Shown one piece after another: positions 35,764 through 49,497 of a stretch of 64,000 bases of DNA. Both the position numbers and the translations under genes were made by a program. The number at the start of each line of letters is the position of its first letter. Position 1 is the first letter of the stretch. The notes under the pieces were generated by a model, which was not told where the DNA came from, did no database searches, and was given only the letters and a program-made list of their open reading frames with translations. Source of the DNA: Cryptomeria japonica (taxonomy: Eukaryota; Streptophyta; Pinopsida; Cupressales; Cupressaceae); contig NW_026729260.1 in the NCBI RefSeq assembly GCF_030272615.1, forward strand, positions 59,991 through 123,990, written 5' to 3'.

Positions 35764-38040
35764 GCTTGGAATCAACTGCTCTATTGAAATCACCGACTGA
35801 ACCAAATGCTCTATTAATGTTTCCCTCGCTTCTGGGACAATATATAGCTCAATCTGAATCTGCTGCATACAAAACTTTCATGGTTGTCATTCAGTAGCAA
35901 CAGGCCTTTTGCATGCCACTGGAATTTTATATAGTGCACGGTTTTGCGAGATACATATTTATCTATTTTTATCCTTTTTCCTCGTGCATTTAGAGCTAAA
36001 ATTAGATTTAATGCGTTTCTTGGATTGTCTTTTAAAGTTCTCGCACTTCATGCATGTCATTCTCCTCGTAAACGACTGCTGTTTTGTGTTAACAACTACC
36101 ACTTGTTACCCGAGGGCGTTCTTTTATGTGAAGTGCGCGACCTGTGTTGTAACTCTCGTCCGCTCGTTTTTGCTTAACATCGCTTCTAATAGTAACTCTC
36201 GTGCGCGACCTGTGTTCTAGATCCTCTATTTTTTTATCCTCTCATTTATCATGCAATATATCTTGTAACGTTTGTTTATCTCTTTCAATTATGTTCCTCC
36301 TTTATTTATTTATTTTTTGTTTGTATTGTTTGTTCATCTAGGTCTTGATATCACAATCTGTATTATATTTATATCCTCCTCTGTTTGTGTAGTGTCATCC
36401 TAGATCTCCTTGACTAATTCATCTATACTTATTCCTATTATACCATAAACAATATATTACGTTTTGTTTATATTATCTTCTTCTACCACGACACTCTTCT
36501 CTTAGCTAGTAGGCTAGCATGGGCCTTTTAGTGGACTCCATGGTCTCACTTCTCACTCTTTGCTTGGCCTCATCATTTTAAGAACAAAGAGTATCTACTA
36601 TCTACTTATACATAAGCTCCTTTTTTTATAGATCTCTTTTTGTGATCTATTACTTAGGAACAAGTTTAATTCTGAAGGCACTTGTCCAAATGTTATCCAA
36701 TAGTTGTGTTGCCTTCTCTCCTTTTTCCTTAATGGTGTCAATCATTTCCTTCAAAAATTCCTATATTATATCTACCATTACATAATTACTACTCCCAATG
36801 AAGTCCAATATGACTTGGATAACGATCTTTCATTCTCTACAAAAAATATTCTATATAGCTGTGCTACTTCCAATGATTTTCCTAGTCTATAAAGTGATCT
36901 ATACAAGGAAAAATATGGATTTATTTTTATCTTTCTTCTTATGTGTCTAAGCTTTGATATTTTCCATTTTCTTATTATTGGCCCTTTTTTTTTCCATAGT
37001 TTTTATTTTTTATATTTTATCCCTTCTGACTCTCTATGAAACTTTTGTTGCAAGTATTGTGCTTAAATTTCTTCACCTCTTCCTCTTCCTCCTCAACTGA
37101 GATAATTTTGTTCTTATCCTTTTCATTCTATGTTGTTTTTGGATCAGAGCACCCAACTTCTCCTTTATTTTTCTTGGAACTTTTATTGCGTGGAAATTGG
37201 AAAATAAGAAATACAAATACTCAAAAACATAAAAAAGAAATTAAATATAAATCCTATTTACCAATATCATTACAAATCTCAGAAAGAAAGATGCGTTGAT
37301 GTTGTTCACCTTGAAAGTATGTGGATGCTTGATCCTCACATCATAACATATGTCATAAAATGAATTTGCATAAAATGTGATTCTAAAAGGGTGGGGAAAG
37401 GATCTTATTTATAGTTTTATAATAAAAAATCAATAGATGATAAGGATAAGAATGATGACATTGAATCAACTCAACTACAAAATGATTTTTTTCCATTTTG
37501 AGTCTGTGAGAGGATAATAATAAATTATTTATTTACATGATGGATAAATGGGCACATAAAGGTCCTATTTTAAAGATTGAGTTAACTAATGAAAGAAGAA
37601 GCAATATCTAAGATGGAAATGAGTTAACGTATGAAGAAGATTATGTTTCTAAAATGAGGAAGATTTGATTAAGGAAGATGAGTTAACATTCACAACCAAC
37701 CTTTCATCCATCCTTCTAAATAAAAAGTTCATTTCCAATCAATCGTGTTAATCTATATTCCCTCCTCTGAATAATTATCTATCTATCTTAACCAAGATTT
37801 TATCCATCATCCTATTTTTCCAGTTTCAATCCTAAATCCAGTTTCATCTCTCATCTTCAATATTAATTCTCATTTTTCTAATACATCATCTTAATCTCCA
37901 TCCCTCCTCCAAGAAAAAATCCAATTCTCTCAACCAACCTTTCCTCCACCATCGTATTCTACTACTATCCACCCAAATGGAACACGATATATTAAGACGG
38001 GGGTTGAATCAACATTTGCCAATTCAAACTCGACTAAACA

Positions 38041-38598
38041 TCAATTACCATTAATAACTTCTCCAAACATCACGTCTAGATTCACCATTATAAGTCTTTG
38101 ATCGTGAGGAAAGTCACTACATAAAGTTTGAAATATTTTCATATGATTCAAGGGATCACTTTTTCCATTATAAAGCTCTAATTGAGAGACTTCCACATGT
38201 TTAGGAGGGACAACATAGACAATGCCATCAAATAATGGGCTCGCTACATTAAATGTGGGCACATTAAACTTGGATTGGGTAATGGAAGCCAACTGTTGTT
38301 GTAGGAATGGAACAGTTTGAGCTAAGTTATTGATGGTTGCTTCAGTGGATGGATTGAAATTGGACATATTGGATTGTGATGGAGGAGTAACATTGTTGTA
38401 TGAAGGTTGAGGTTAAGAGTACGGAGGTGGAACACTATGATAGAAGATGTAAATATGAGCACACTAGACAAGGATGTAGGCATAGGAATGGAATGAATGA
38501 CTTGACTAGTAGCCTGAGCATAACCAAGGACTTCGGCACAACTTTTGATAGGCATGATATTACTGTCAACAATATGAGCAAAGCCACACAACAACTAA
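38041..38598 (-). pseudogene. Ty3/Gypsy-type gag remnant, unit 3
   Basis: Same fragment; open piece 38367-38041. Confidence 0.6.
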
Positions 38599-38657
38599 AA
38601 ACCAATTTTATCACTTTGCACCATCCTTTTTAATCCTTTAATCAATGGGATTGCCTT

Positions 38658-40071
38658 ACTTTTTGGGTAATGTTTTTTATAAAGATAAACAAGTTTTACA
38701 GGGACCTGAAACCCAGAGTATTACAGACCAAGGCCAGCAGCCAACCCGACCGAAAAACTAAGCAAAACAGGGTACAAACCCCACACAGACAAAAAGCCAA
38801 AAAACAAAAACCAGCTAAACCAAAAAACAAGGCAAAGCACTCAACTAAGAGAGTGAATCAATTTAGCATTTTTCTAAATAATCCTCTTATTGATTTTCTC
38901 CAAATCCTCCATGATGAATCTGGAGGTTCACTGGCCCTGGGTTCGGCTCCTGGTTCTAGTGCAAGGACCCGAGCTAGTCTTCCCACCAGTAGCACTCTTT
39001 CCACCCTCCGATGCAATCTTTTTCTGCTTTTCCCCCAAGGGAGGCTCACTGGTGTTGGTCCTGGTTCTATAATCAGTTATCATGGAATTATTTTTTTCCA
39101 AACCATCAGCACTATTGTTCATCATCTGCCTACTGATTTCCACCAAATTGTTCAGGTTTTCTTTGATCTCACTCGCATCCTCTTCCATCTTCTCAATTCT
39201 GTGCTCTTGGTCAACCTTCATAGTTTCCACATGTTGAGAAATTTTCTGGATCATACTCATGATCTTCTCAGTTTTATTGGGCCCAAGGGATTCCGTGAAA
39301 GTCTCAACAATTCCTTTAATACCATCTTTTAGGGATCCAATTTCCTTCTCCACCCACTTCCAACAGATCTCCTGACTTCTAGTAGCCTCCAATAGGGAAT
39401 TTCCCATCACCCTCTCCTCCTTTATCTTACCTTAATTTTGTTTGTTCTCAAACCCATGTTTCTCATCATCCACATTGATAGGGATGTCCAACCTAATCTC
39501 ATGGTCCAGGACTTTGGACCCACTAGGTTTGGTTAGTTTCATTTTCCTTTTGGTGGGTGGCTCCAGGTCTTGCATTTTCCTGCTACCAGATTTGAACTTA
39601 CTTGTCGCCCACCTTGGAGGATTGATTTTCCTGCTACCGTTAGTTCCCAGGGTCACCATAAGCTCCCCTTATTTCTTTGGTCTATACTCAGGGTGCTCCA
39701 TATCTTTGCTATCACGCCAATCCATGGCAGTACGACTGTCATCCTCATGCATCTTTGTATCAGAAACCAACTGCACATCAGGGTTAGAGGAGGAAATGTG
39801 GGTTTTATCAATGGGGGAGGGTTTCACTTCATGATCTTGGGCGTATTCCATAATCAACAAGATAAGCCCTTCATGAATCATAGGGTTATCCTGGTTTTCA
39901 AAATGTTTAACTAAACTATTCCCCAAGGACGAAACCAAATAAAAGGGAATAGAAATCAATATACCGTGCCTAAAATGGTTTAAGATATTAAAATGATGTG
40001 AGAAAATGCTAGCACATCTACCATCCAGGGTGATGTATCTCATGATGAATTCTGCCATATCAGCCCAGAGG
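38658..40071 (-). pseudogene. Retroelement-like ORF with coiled coil, unit 3
   Basis: Pieces at 40058-39669, 39659-39432 and 39410-38928. Confidence 0.45.
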
Positions 40072-41142
40072 TTTTAGAATCTTTTCCTAAAAAATAGAGC
40101 TCCACGAGCTTAGGAATATATTATGTCATTTGTCAATCATATAAATTTTAGGAAAATAATTAAATTTATTTACCACCAATTTGCAGCAGTTTAAACTTAA
40201 GTTGATCTCAACTACAAAGTTCATAGCATCCTTAAATTTACGATCTTAAATTTTTAAGCTGAAGCGCAAAACAAAATTTATGGGACCGCCAACTTTAAAA
40301 TATTCCTAAAAAATCTTAGCAGCTCCAGCTCTATGTTTTAGGTAGCCCCCCTCCATGGGACCCAGTCTTAGTCTCTAGAATACATTAAGACATTATTATC
40401 GTTTGTACATGATAAATACATCATAATAGATATTTGGTGCATTCTAAGAGCTAGATAACCATTCCCTTCTATAGAAAAGGTCAGGTTTTAAAATTTAAAC
40501 AATACGCTCTTAAAACAAATTTTTATTCTCATTAGAGGAATTGGCAATGGACTGAGACATTAACATCACCCAAATTTACTCTTCTGGTGAGAGGTTTATT
40601 GGGACCATTTTTAATAGTAAAATGGAAGGGATGTGTAATAAAATATAAATATATAATATTGTATAGATATAAAGCATTAAGCTTTTAAATTTATGTACAA
40701 GGCTATAATATAAGAAAAACTTACATAAAATAGAAAATCATAATCTTAGGAGTTATCGAAATAATTCTTCCCTAATATTTAGCTTGAAATCTATTTTTTG
40801 AACCTCAATTTTAAAAGCATAGAGAAAATTTACAAACAAAAAAATTCTTCATTTTTAATATAAAATATATTTTTTCTTTCAAAATTAAATTATAGATAAA
40901 TATCAAATTTTTCAAAATATTAAAATTAAGAAATTAAAATTTTTAATCTATTTTATTAGATTTTTTTTTTTAAATTATAATTCCTTTTTTAATTAAAATT
41001 TTCATTTAGAAACGTGATCTTTATATATAAACATTAATAATGTGTGAAATTAAATGACAGGATATTATAACAAGGAATGGAGATTGGGATATTTATATAG
41101 CGGAGAGGATGAGGGAGAGTCTGAGAGAACCGTTCTGGAATA

Positions 41143-42311
41143 ATGGTGGATCCGCAAGAAATGTTCGCGGAGGAGAAACTGGTGGGATCAAGTCGAAAAA
41201 TGCGGAGGGAAGTGGAAGCAGACTTGGTCGAGATTAATATGTCAGATGATATTGAAGAAAATATAGAACTATGGGTGGAACTAGTGGTTATCCGAAGGGT
41301 AGTACGATCTAGATACGAGAGAAGGCAGATTAAATATTGGATTAAGGAGAATTGGAAAGCCAAGGTAGTGGCTTAATTCATACCAAGGGGATTCCTCATT
41401 GTTATTTTTGCAGAGGTGGAAGAGAAAGAGGAGACCCTTCACCACGGTAATTGGATTGTCAAAAATTATCCTTTATATATGCAATCGTGGTTTCCAAATT
41501 TCGACCCAGTGCCATTGGCCCCGTATGACTGCCCTATTTGGATTTGGCTGTATAATTTACGGATCGAATATTGGGGAGAAAGTAGCATGGAGAAAATAGG
41601 TAGAACTTTGGGGACACTATAAATAGATGAGAGGTTGGTGGAAAATGACTCTTATTTGTATTCAGAATCAAAATCGTTGAAGTTAGAAGGGTTCTCCCCA
41701 AGATTTGATTGACATCGAACGGTAGGATATGGATGCAGAAAATTGAAGTGGAAGTCGACAAGTGCCTTTGTGAAAGATGTGGAAGTAGGTCTCACATGAG
41801 AGAAAATTGCAAAATATTTGTTGGGTCGGCTAAGAGATGACTTATGAAGAACGGGAGTCATGAGATGATTGAGAAGGCAATTACGACACCAAGAAATGAG
41901 TCAATAATCCCCTCAAGGGCTCTGGTCATCAAAGAAGCGAATGGAGAAAAGAAGAGGGAGTAGAACAGGGAAATTTAAAATCACGATGAAATTTCCCCCA
42001 CAAATAGGATCATTGAGCAAGATAAGGCCCCTGGCAAATCTCAGGAGGCTCAAACGGGCCTGTCAGACACGGAAGTGGAATATGATGTGAGGTTGGTAGA
42101 GGAATTTGATGATGAAGATTTCTTGGACATTATCGACCCGATATCCATTAACCAATCGACTAATGCTCTATTGGGGAGAACCAAAGGTAATAGAGGGAGG
42201 AGGAGTAACAAGCAAAAATGAGAGGACGGGGCTAAGGAGAAAGGAATCATCGGTGTGGTCAACTTTTTGAGAAGATCCAAGGGAGGTAAATCCTCCATTG
42301 GAGGACAATGA
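41143..42311 (+). pseudogene. LINE ORF1 remnant, copy D
   Basis: Same lesions. The shared breaks show that ORF1 was dead before the array formed. Confidence 0.85.
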
Positions 42312-45300
42312 GAATTCTCACTTGGAATCAAGGGCCTTTCAACTCTTGACAAGAAACGCTTGGTTAGGCATTCGTTAGAGAAATCCTCTAATGACGTAAT
42401 TCTGCTCCAAGAAACCAAGCTGAATTTGGACAAGGCGCTTAGTTTCTTGCATTACTGCTCTAGATGGGAAGGTTTTTTTCGAGAAGCTAAGGGCTATGCG
42501 AGTGGTTTGGGAATCTTATGGAATCCTCATGTGGTTAGGATTACCCCTAGAGAAACATCTGACTATTAGATGATTTGTAGAGTGAAACTTATTGCTTGTA
42601 ATTCGGAGTTTTCTTTGATCAATGTATATGGACCGACTAAAATAGAGGGTAAGGTGAGAGTTTGGAAGGAACTATCAGAGAGAATTAGAATCATTGGCAA
42701 GGTCTGGCTAGTTGTTGCAGGAGACTTTAATGCTATTCTGGACCTGAATGAAAAAAAATGGTGGTCTGAGGAAGACCAACAGAATAATGGAAGACTTTAA
42801 AAGTTTTGTAGCAGAGAACGAAGTGATTGAAGTTTTTCCTAAAAATGGCCAATATACATGGATGAATAGGAGATTGAACTTCACCAACATTTCGGAGAGA
42901 TTAGAGCGGTTCTTGGTGGGCCAGAAATGGATGGAAGGCCAATTCTCCTTGGTGACGAACATTCTGTCGATTTCTATATCCGATCACTTCCCTATTTAGT
43001 TAGAACTTGAGGTACGCAAGTCACAGTCCTCTAGGAATTTTAAATTCCAAAGTATGTGGTGACGAGATGGGCAATTCCAATCTAGTTTAAAAAGTTGGTG
43101 GGACGAAAGTAATAAATTCAAAGGTATGTCCAGCTTCTGTTTTGTTAAACGTTTACATTTTCTTAAGGATAAAAGTAGGAGGTGGAATGTAGAATCGTTT
43201 AGGAATATTTTTTAAAATAATTCGAGGTTAGATGAGGAGCTTGCTTCTCTTAATGAGAAGGTAATTCTCTTTGGGATGACCAATGATGAATATAAAAAAG
43301 AAAAGGAATTGAAGGGATGTCTATCGGAGGCATTGGCTAGGGAGGAGATTTATTGGCGCAACAAATCCAGGAAGATGTGTATTTCACCTAGGGACTTAAA
43401 TACAAAGTTCTTTCACTCATCGGTGAAGGCTATGAGATTGATCAATAAGATTGAAGCAATCAAGGATGATAATGGTCAGTGTTGTTTAGCAGGAGATGAT
43501 ATTGAGAAGGTTGCAGTTCAACATTTTGAAAACCCACTTGGTTCTTTCATAGGCGGTGATGTTAGATATAGGGATAACGTATTAAAAGTAATAGACCAAG
43601 TCATATCCCAGGAAGAAAATGAAGCTTTGCATATGCCTTTCTCTCTGGAGGAAGTCAAGGAGGCGGCATTCTTTCTTCACCCTAATAAAGTGCCAGGCCT
43701 CGATGCCTTTATAGAAAAAGTATATCAAAAATGTTGGGACTTCAGGTGGGAGGACATATGGATGATGGTGGAAGAGTTTAGGAAGAAGAGGAGACTGGTC
43801 AGAGAAATCAACATCGCAATAATTTTTCTTATACCCCAAAGGTATAATTGTGAGATGATAGTGGATTACAGACCTATTTCTCTGTGTAACTCTATTTACA
43901 AAGTCATCTCAAAGGCCATGGCTTTGAGGATCAAGAATATTTTACATTAAATCATTTCGGAGGAACAACACGGATTTACCCCTGGCAGAGAAATCATCGA
44001 TAGTATCATCCTGGTCTCGAAAACTCTTCACTCTATGGGAAGAGAGAATATGAAAAGGATGGTGGTAGAACTATACATGAGCAAGGTGTCTGACTAGGTT
44101 AATTGGGAATTCCTCCTCTTGGTCCTGGATAAATTTGGTTTTCACGGCAGATGGCTAGATTGTATGCGACAATCCATCTCATCAACCCATTTCTTAGTGT
44201 TGGTCAATGGTTATACATGTGGTTTCTTTAGAGACACCAATGGATTGAGACAAGGAGACCCTTTATCTCCCTCCTTATTTTTTCTAATGGTAGAATCTTT
44301 GGGCAGGAACATTAAGAAGAACTGTATGATGGGATTTTGCAAGGGAGTCGGGGTTCACAGAGACCTGGAGCCAATCTCGCATTCACAATTTGTTGATGAT
44401 ACGATCTTATTTTGGGAGGCTTCGGATCAGGAAGTGGTAGTGATTAAGGAAACTTTGGATGAGTATGTGGAGGCATCGATTCAAATCATGAATAAAAATA
44501 AGTCACAGGTGTTCCTTGTTAACACTAGCCAAAGGAATCAAAACAAGATTGAAAAAATATTGGAATTCCAAACAGAATCATTCCCTTCGATATATTTGGG
44601 AGTTCCCTTGTTCATCGATCGAAGTAATAGGTTGCTATAGGAGGAGATCATCAATAATTGTCAATCTAAAGCGGAATCATGGAAGAAAAAGTGGCTTTCA
44701 TAGGCTGGTACGATTCAAATGATAAAATGTTTTTTATCAACGATCCCAATCTATAGCATTACATGTTTTAGGCTCATCGTGCGGTCCATTGGCACGTTGG
44801 ACGGGTTGTTAAAGAAGTGAACTTATGGGAAGGATTGAAGGATTCTAGGAGAGTTATGCTAATAAACTAGGATACGGCGTGTATCGTGAAGGAAGAAAGA
44901 GGAGCGCGACTTAGGAAAATGGATCTATAGAACCTGGCTTTGGGAGCCAAATTGGCTTGGAAACTATATGTTTCCTCAAAAACCTTGGTGCAAGTTTATG
45001 AGGGAAAAATATTTAGACTAGAAGGACTTGGAAAGGAATTTTACCTTGGCCAACTCTGAATCAGGTTTGACGATTTGGAGGTTCATCTGGGAAAGATGAA
45101 GAGTAATCTTGAATCATCTGTCCTGTAAAATTGGTAATGGAAAGAAGGCTCGGTTCTAGAGAGACTCGTGGAATGGGGTGAAAGAATTAATTGATTGTAT
45201 TGAGGATAAGGAGTGGGTGTTAGAAGTTCAAGGCGGTACAGGAGAGATGGGAATTTAAGGTCCTAATATCTGTTACCTATGTAGAGGGAATGAGGAAACC

Positions 45301-46205
45301 GCTGAACATCTCTTTTTTTGGTGTCCGTTGGTGGTGAGATGTTGGGACCGGTTGATGGAAACGTTAGAATGGAGATTGGCTAGGAATAGGACATTAATGG
45401 AATTCTTGCTTTCCTGGCCGACAGAGAGTAAGCATTCAAAATGGGGAGACTTATCCAGGTGACTAGTCCTTCCATGGTAGCTTGGCGGATATGCAAAGAA
45501 ATAAATAGGAGTATTTTTAGAGACGAGGACTTTTTGAAGGAATATTTAATTGTTGAAGTGGTGAAAGGGAATATTCCAGGGAAACGGGTGAAGATTTACT
45601 CCAAATGGGACAAAATGATGGAAGAGAAATGGGGTTTGAAGGATCTAGTCATCTGCAACATCATTAATAAACAATCTAAGAGGAAGGGAGTAAGATGTCG
45701 GGAACCAACCCCAGGTTGGCTTAAGTTGAATTTAAATGGAGCTAGCAAAGGAAATCCGAGTAAGGCAGGGTTCGGCGCTATTTTGAGGGATGATTCGGGA
45801 AAAATGATTATTGCAATTATGGGATTGATGGGAATAGCTACCAATAACAAGGCAGAGATGTGTGCACTCAATAATGGGTTGGAGATGTGTGTGAACAAGG
45901 AGGTTTCGAATATTCTCATTGAAGGGAACTCACAAGTGGTGTTAAATGGAGTGATGCGCTCTAATTTTATCAGCTGGAAATTAAATCAATGGCTACCAGC
46001 GATTGAATAAAAATCGAGCAAATTCTCGGAGTACCGTTTCAATCATTCATATAGGGAAGGAAATAGGGTATCTAATTGGCTTGCCAATGAAGGTCTAAGA
46101 AAAGGTAGATAGATGGTCGAGTTGGATGAGATAGACCTGTAGAATGAGTTTAGTACTATTTTGGGAGAGGATAGGGAAGTACATCCTCCTGAGAGAATTG
46201 GATGA
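42308..46205 (+). pseudogene. LINE ORF2 remnant, copy D
   Basis: RT segment at 43276-44640 and RNase H at 45441-46010. The third acidic RNase H codon is AAC (45927), as in copies A to C. Confidence 0.93.
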
Positions 46206-46233
46206 GATTTATCTTACTCAAGCTAGAGGCGGC

Positions 46234-46970
46234 ATGGAAGGAAGTGTATTCGTGCCTAGAATTGTGTCTTCTAAATCAAAGTATAATGTTTTGACGACAA
46301 ATTTTTTGGGTAAGGTAAGATTTTGTTCAGATTTAGGATCGGGTCAGTAGCAGTTTTGGGCAGAGTGAAGTCGTAGTTGGATAGGATAGACATCAGTGGA
46401 GATGACTCTAGATCATGCTAAAAGGGATACATTAGGAGAAGAAGTGTTTTGCAGAGCACAGAAGGAACAAAAGAGAAGTTGAGAATGGATGAGGACTTTG
46501 GACTTTGCACTTAGGGAAGCGCTAGAGGAAGAGATCAGCCGCCTTTTTAAGAAGGCAAATGACAAAGAAAAACACTCTGTGATCCAAATTTTAAGAGTCG
46601 ACTTCTAGAACGATGGCCACGTTCATGATAGGGTGGTGATGGAGAATATATTTAATCCGATCGTTGAGGTCCTTGGAAAACCTTCAGCAGCTATAGGGAT
46701 AGTGAGGAGAATGATGAGGGAAGATATATACGAGGAAGTGATGAGGGCTGCACTGGATTCAAGATGCATGTTGGGATATTTCAACCTGAATGACGAAGGG
46801 AAGAAGGTGAAACAAAAATGGCATGGTCTTTGTTTAAGAAAAGACTGATGGAGGATTATGGCCTGGACAAGTTCAATAGATACATGAGAGAGAATTATGG
46901 TATCATGCCTGTGGAGATTATTGAAAGGGTGGTAGAAATAGGTAATGGGATTATGTATTTGTATAAATGA
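46234..46970 (+). pseudogene. Putative third LINE ORF, copy D
   Basis: Carries T at 46580, changing Ala to Val and removing a CpG. Confidence 0.45.
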
Positions 46971-47210
46971 GAGGTTGGCTTTGTCTACTGTGTAATTTTG
47001 TTTTTCAGTTTTTAATAAAAAAGGGTATTGCCTCCTAGGAAGATCTCGCTTCAGAAAAAATTAAAAAATTAAAAAAATAAAAAAAGGAATGGAGATTGGA
47101 GCAATACTTTTAAGCCAAATCTTTTCTTTAAATCTTACAAACCTTTTTTCCAAATAAAACTAGAAGTGAACAACTGTTACGATCTTAAATTAAATTTAAA
47201 TTTAAATTTA

Positions 47211-47892
47211 AGGTTAGTGTTAGGGTTCAAATGGGTTTATGGGTTATGTTAGCATAAAGATTGGGATATGCTTAAGGTTGGGATGGATTTACAATTAAGG
47301 TTACTTTAGGGTTATGGTTCGGGTTCAAAATAGGGTTTAGTAATTATGGTAAGGGTTAATTTTAGGGTTAGCTTATAATAAGGGTTCAATTACAATTAGT
47401 GCTAGAGTTAAATTATGGTTAGCATTAGGGTTGTGTTTCAATTACATTAGGGTTAGGGTTAAATTAGTCTTACACTTCAATTAGGATTAGGGTTTGGGCT
47501 CGATTAGGGTTAGGATTAGAGTTTAATTGAGATTATAGTTCAATTAGGGTTAGGGTTAAGTTTAAAAATAGGGTTGAATTAGGTGTAGATTAGGGTTGAA
47601 GTTGTAGTTAGGGTTCAAATGTATGGTTAGAGTTGAGTTTAGGATCAACATTAAAGTAGAGAGATTAGGGTTAAGGATTAATGTTATAATTAATTAGAGA
47701 TGGGATTTGATTGTGGAAAGGGTTTAATTATAGTTAGGGTTCGTATAAGAGTTCAATTAGGGTTAAGGTTAAATTGGAAGCAAAGTTTTATTGGGGTTAA
47801 GATTCATGCTAGAATCCAATTAGGATCATAGTTGAATAAGAGTTAGGGTTCAATTAGGGTTAGATTAAGGTTGAATTTATAGGTTGTGTTTA
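47211..47892 (+). repeat. Degenerate telomere-like tract, unit 4
   Basis: Unchanged tract; the private A of this unit (47923) lies just beyond its right end. Confidence 0.8.
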
Positions 47893-48939
47893 GTCGTAGA
47901 GTTATTTGCCCGTGCAAATGAAAAGGATGCATATTCAATTACAAATATATCCTATCAGTTTTGAAACTACTATACTGAGAGAGGCGAGAGGGTTCTTGCA
48001 TTAACTGATCTTCATAGCAAAATGTCGTTGCCTATTTGGTGTAAGTCCAAGAGCTCGCTTGGAGGACCGGAAAGCAAGTGTCCAAACCTGCAGCTGAAGA
48101 AAATGAAATAGTAGCAATTATTCTAACATAGATAGGAGCGATTTTAAAGAGACGATGATGAAGATGAACCAGTTGGTCTTCCACGTCACCGTTGGTACAA
48201 TTCATTAAGATGGCAGTTACATTATCTGAGGATAATGTCAGTTACATTAGGCGATCCGCATTCCATTAAGTCTTTTTTGATAAAAGTGAAAATTTATTTG
48301 AAAATTACAGACAAGTGAAAACTGCAGTAAATATATTGATTTATTGGAAAAACTGTATTATATAGATGCCAGTAAATTTTGTGTTTTTAAGAATGAGTAT
48401 CCAGATCACTCTCTTGAAAAATTATAATCTTTCGATTAATTTATAATATAAATATAATTCATCATTTAATTTAATTTATTTCAATATTTCAATACTCAGT
48501 GATGCAGGGTACACCATACTTACTGCAAGATTTTCAAGCATTTCATTAGTAATTTCTTTTTCATTGATCGTAGTTAATTTATTAAAATTATACTTATCAT
48601 GAAATATAAAAGAATCTAAATTCCATTATAAAACATCAGAAAAAGAAAATAATTCATACAAACTATAAGATAAATGTTCAAAACAAATTAAAATTCAATA
48701 ATATATCTTACAAATATATTTCTAAAATCAAACACAATAACAACATTTAAAACATTTCTTGAATCACAAACATTCCATTTGTATGTTACCAAAAATGGTA
48801 TCTAAATAGCACAATGATGTATCTCACAAACAAAAGAAGTAACCAAAGATGAAGCTTGAACACCAAATATGTGTTATCTGCTATATATATCCCTCCTCAC
48901 AAGCCAACAGCCAATATGTTTAGCTGTTTTCTAAAGTAG

Positions 48940-49497
48940 TCAAATGTGTCCCTGTTGCCGAAGAGTGCTAACAACAGCTAGAGCATCACTAATCAACATG
49001 GTCAGATTATCTGTATTATCTTTTACACTGGAAACCAAGGTTGCAGGAACATTGCTTTCTTTCAACCCACTCAAACATGTATCCTGATTAGTCTCCACAC
49101 CACTCAGCCTTGTGAGCACATCTTCTACATATTCCATGAAATTGACATTAGACAATTGCTTTAGTTCTGACTGTGAATCATGAAGCTGTTCCCTTGTATC
49201 CTTCAACGGATCTGAGCAGTCTTCAAGAGCCGAGACATTGGGATTTCTTTTTTTGAGCTTTTCTATAAACCTAGAAACAGGTTTCGCTACTTCACTAGAC
49301 AAACGGACTGCAATAACAGAAAGCTGGGTTAAATCTGCCTCCAAAGCCCCAGAAGCTTTGGACAATGATGAAACGCAAAAGTGTGTATATAAGGCATTAC
49401 TGCAGGCATTACTAATTGTATCGGAAGTCTGAGCCCAGCCTCCATGAATTGCTAAAAACATGATTGCGCACAAGAGACCACTTCTGTAGGACGCCAT
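48940..49497 (-). CDS. PMEI-like protein, unit 4
   Basis: Same protein. The downstream flank carries T at 48708, shared with the edge unit, but the coding sequence is unchanged. Confidence 0.88.
   Translation of the reverse strand: MASYRSGLLCAIMFLAIHGGWAQTSDTISNACSNALYTHFCVSSLSKASGALEADLTQLSVIAVRLSSEVAKPVSRFIEKLKKRNPNVSALEDCSDPLKDTREQLHDSQSELKQLSNVNFMEYVEDVLTRLSGVETNQDTCLSGLKESNVPATLVSSVKDNTDNLTMLISDALAVVSTLRQQGHI

Larger units (their letters stand above)
22930..36663. repeat. Tandem array unit 3 (complete)
   Basis: I saw no base difference from unit 2 in the stretches compared. At the two informative sites (equivalents of 5378 and 7506) it carries C, like units 1 and 2. Confidence 0.9.
41088..47083 (+). 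mobile_element. LINE retrotransposon, copy D
   Basis: Duplications at 41072-41087 and 47084-47099. Differs from copies A to C by T at 46580. Confidence 0.95.
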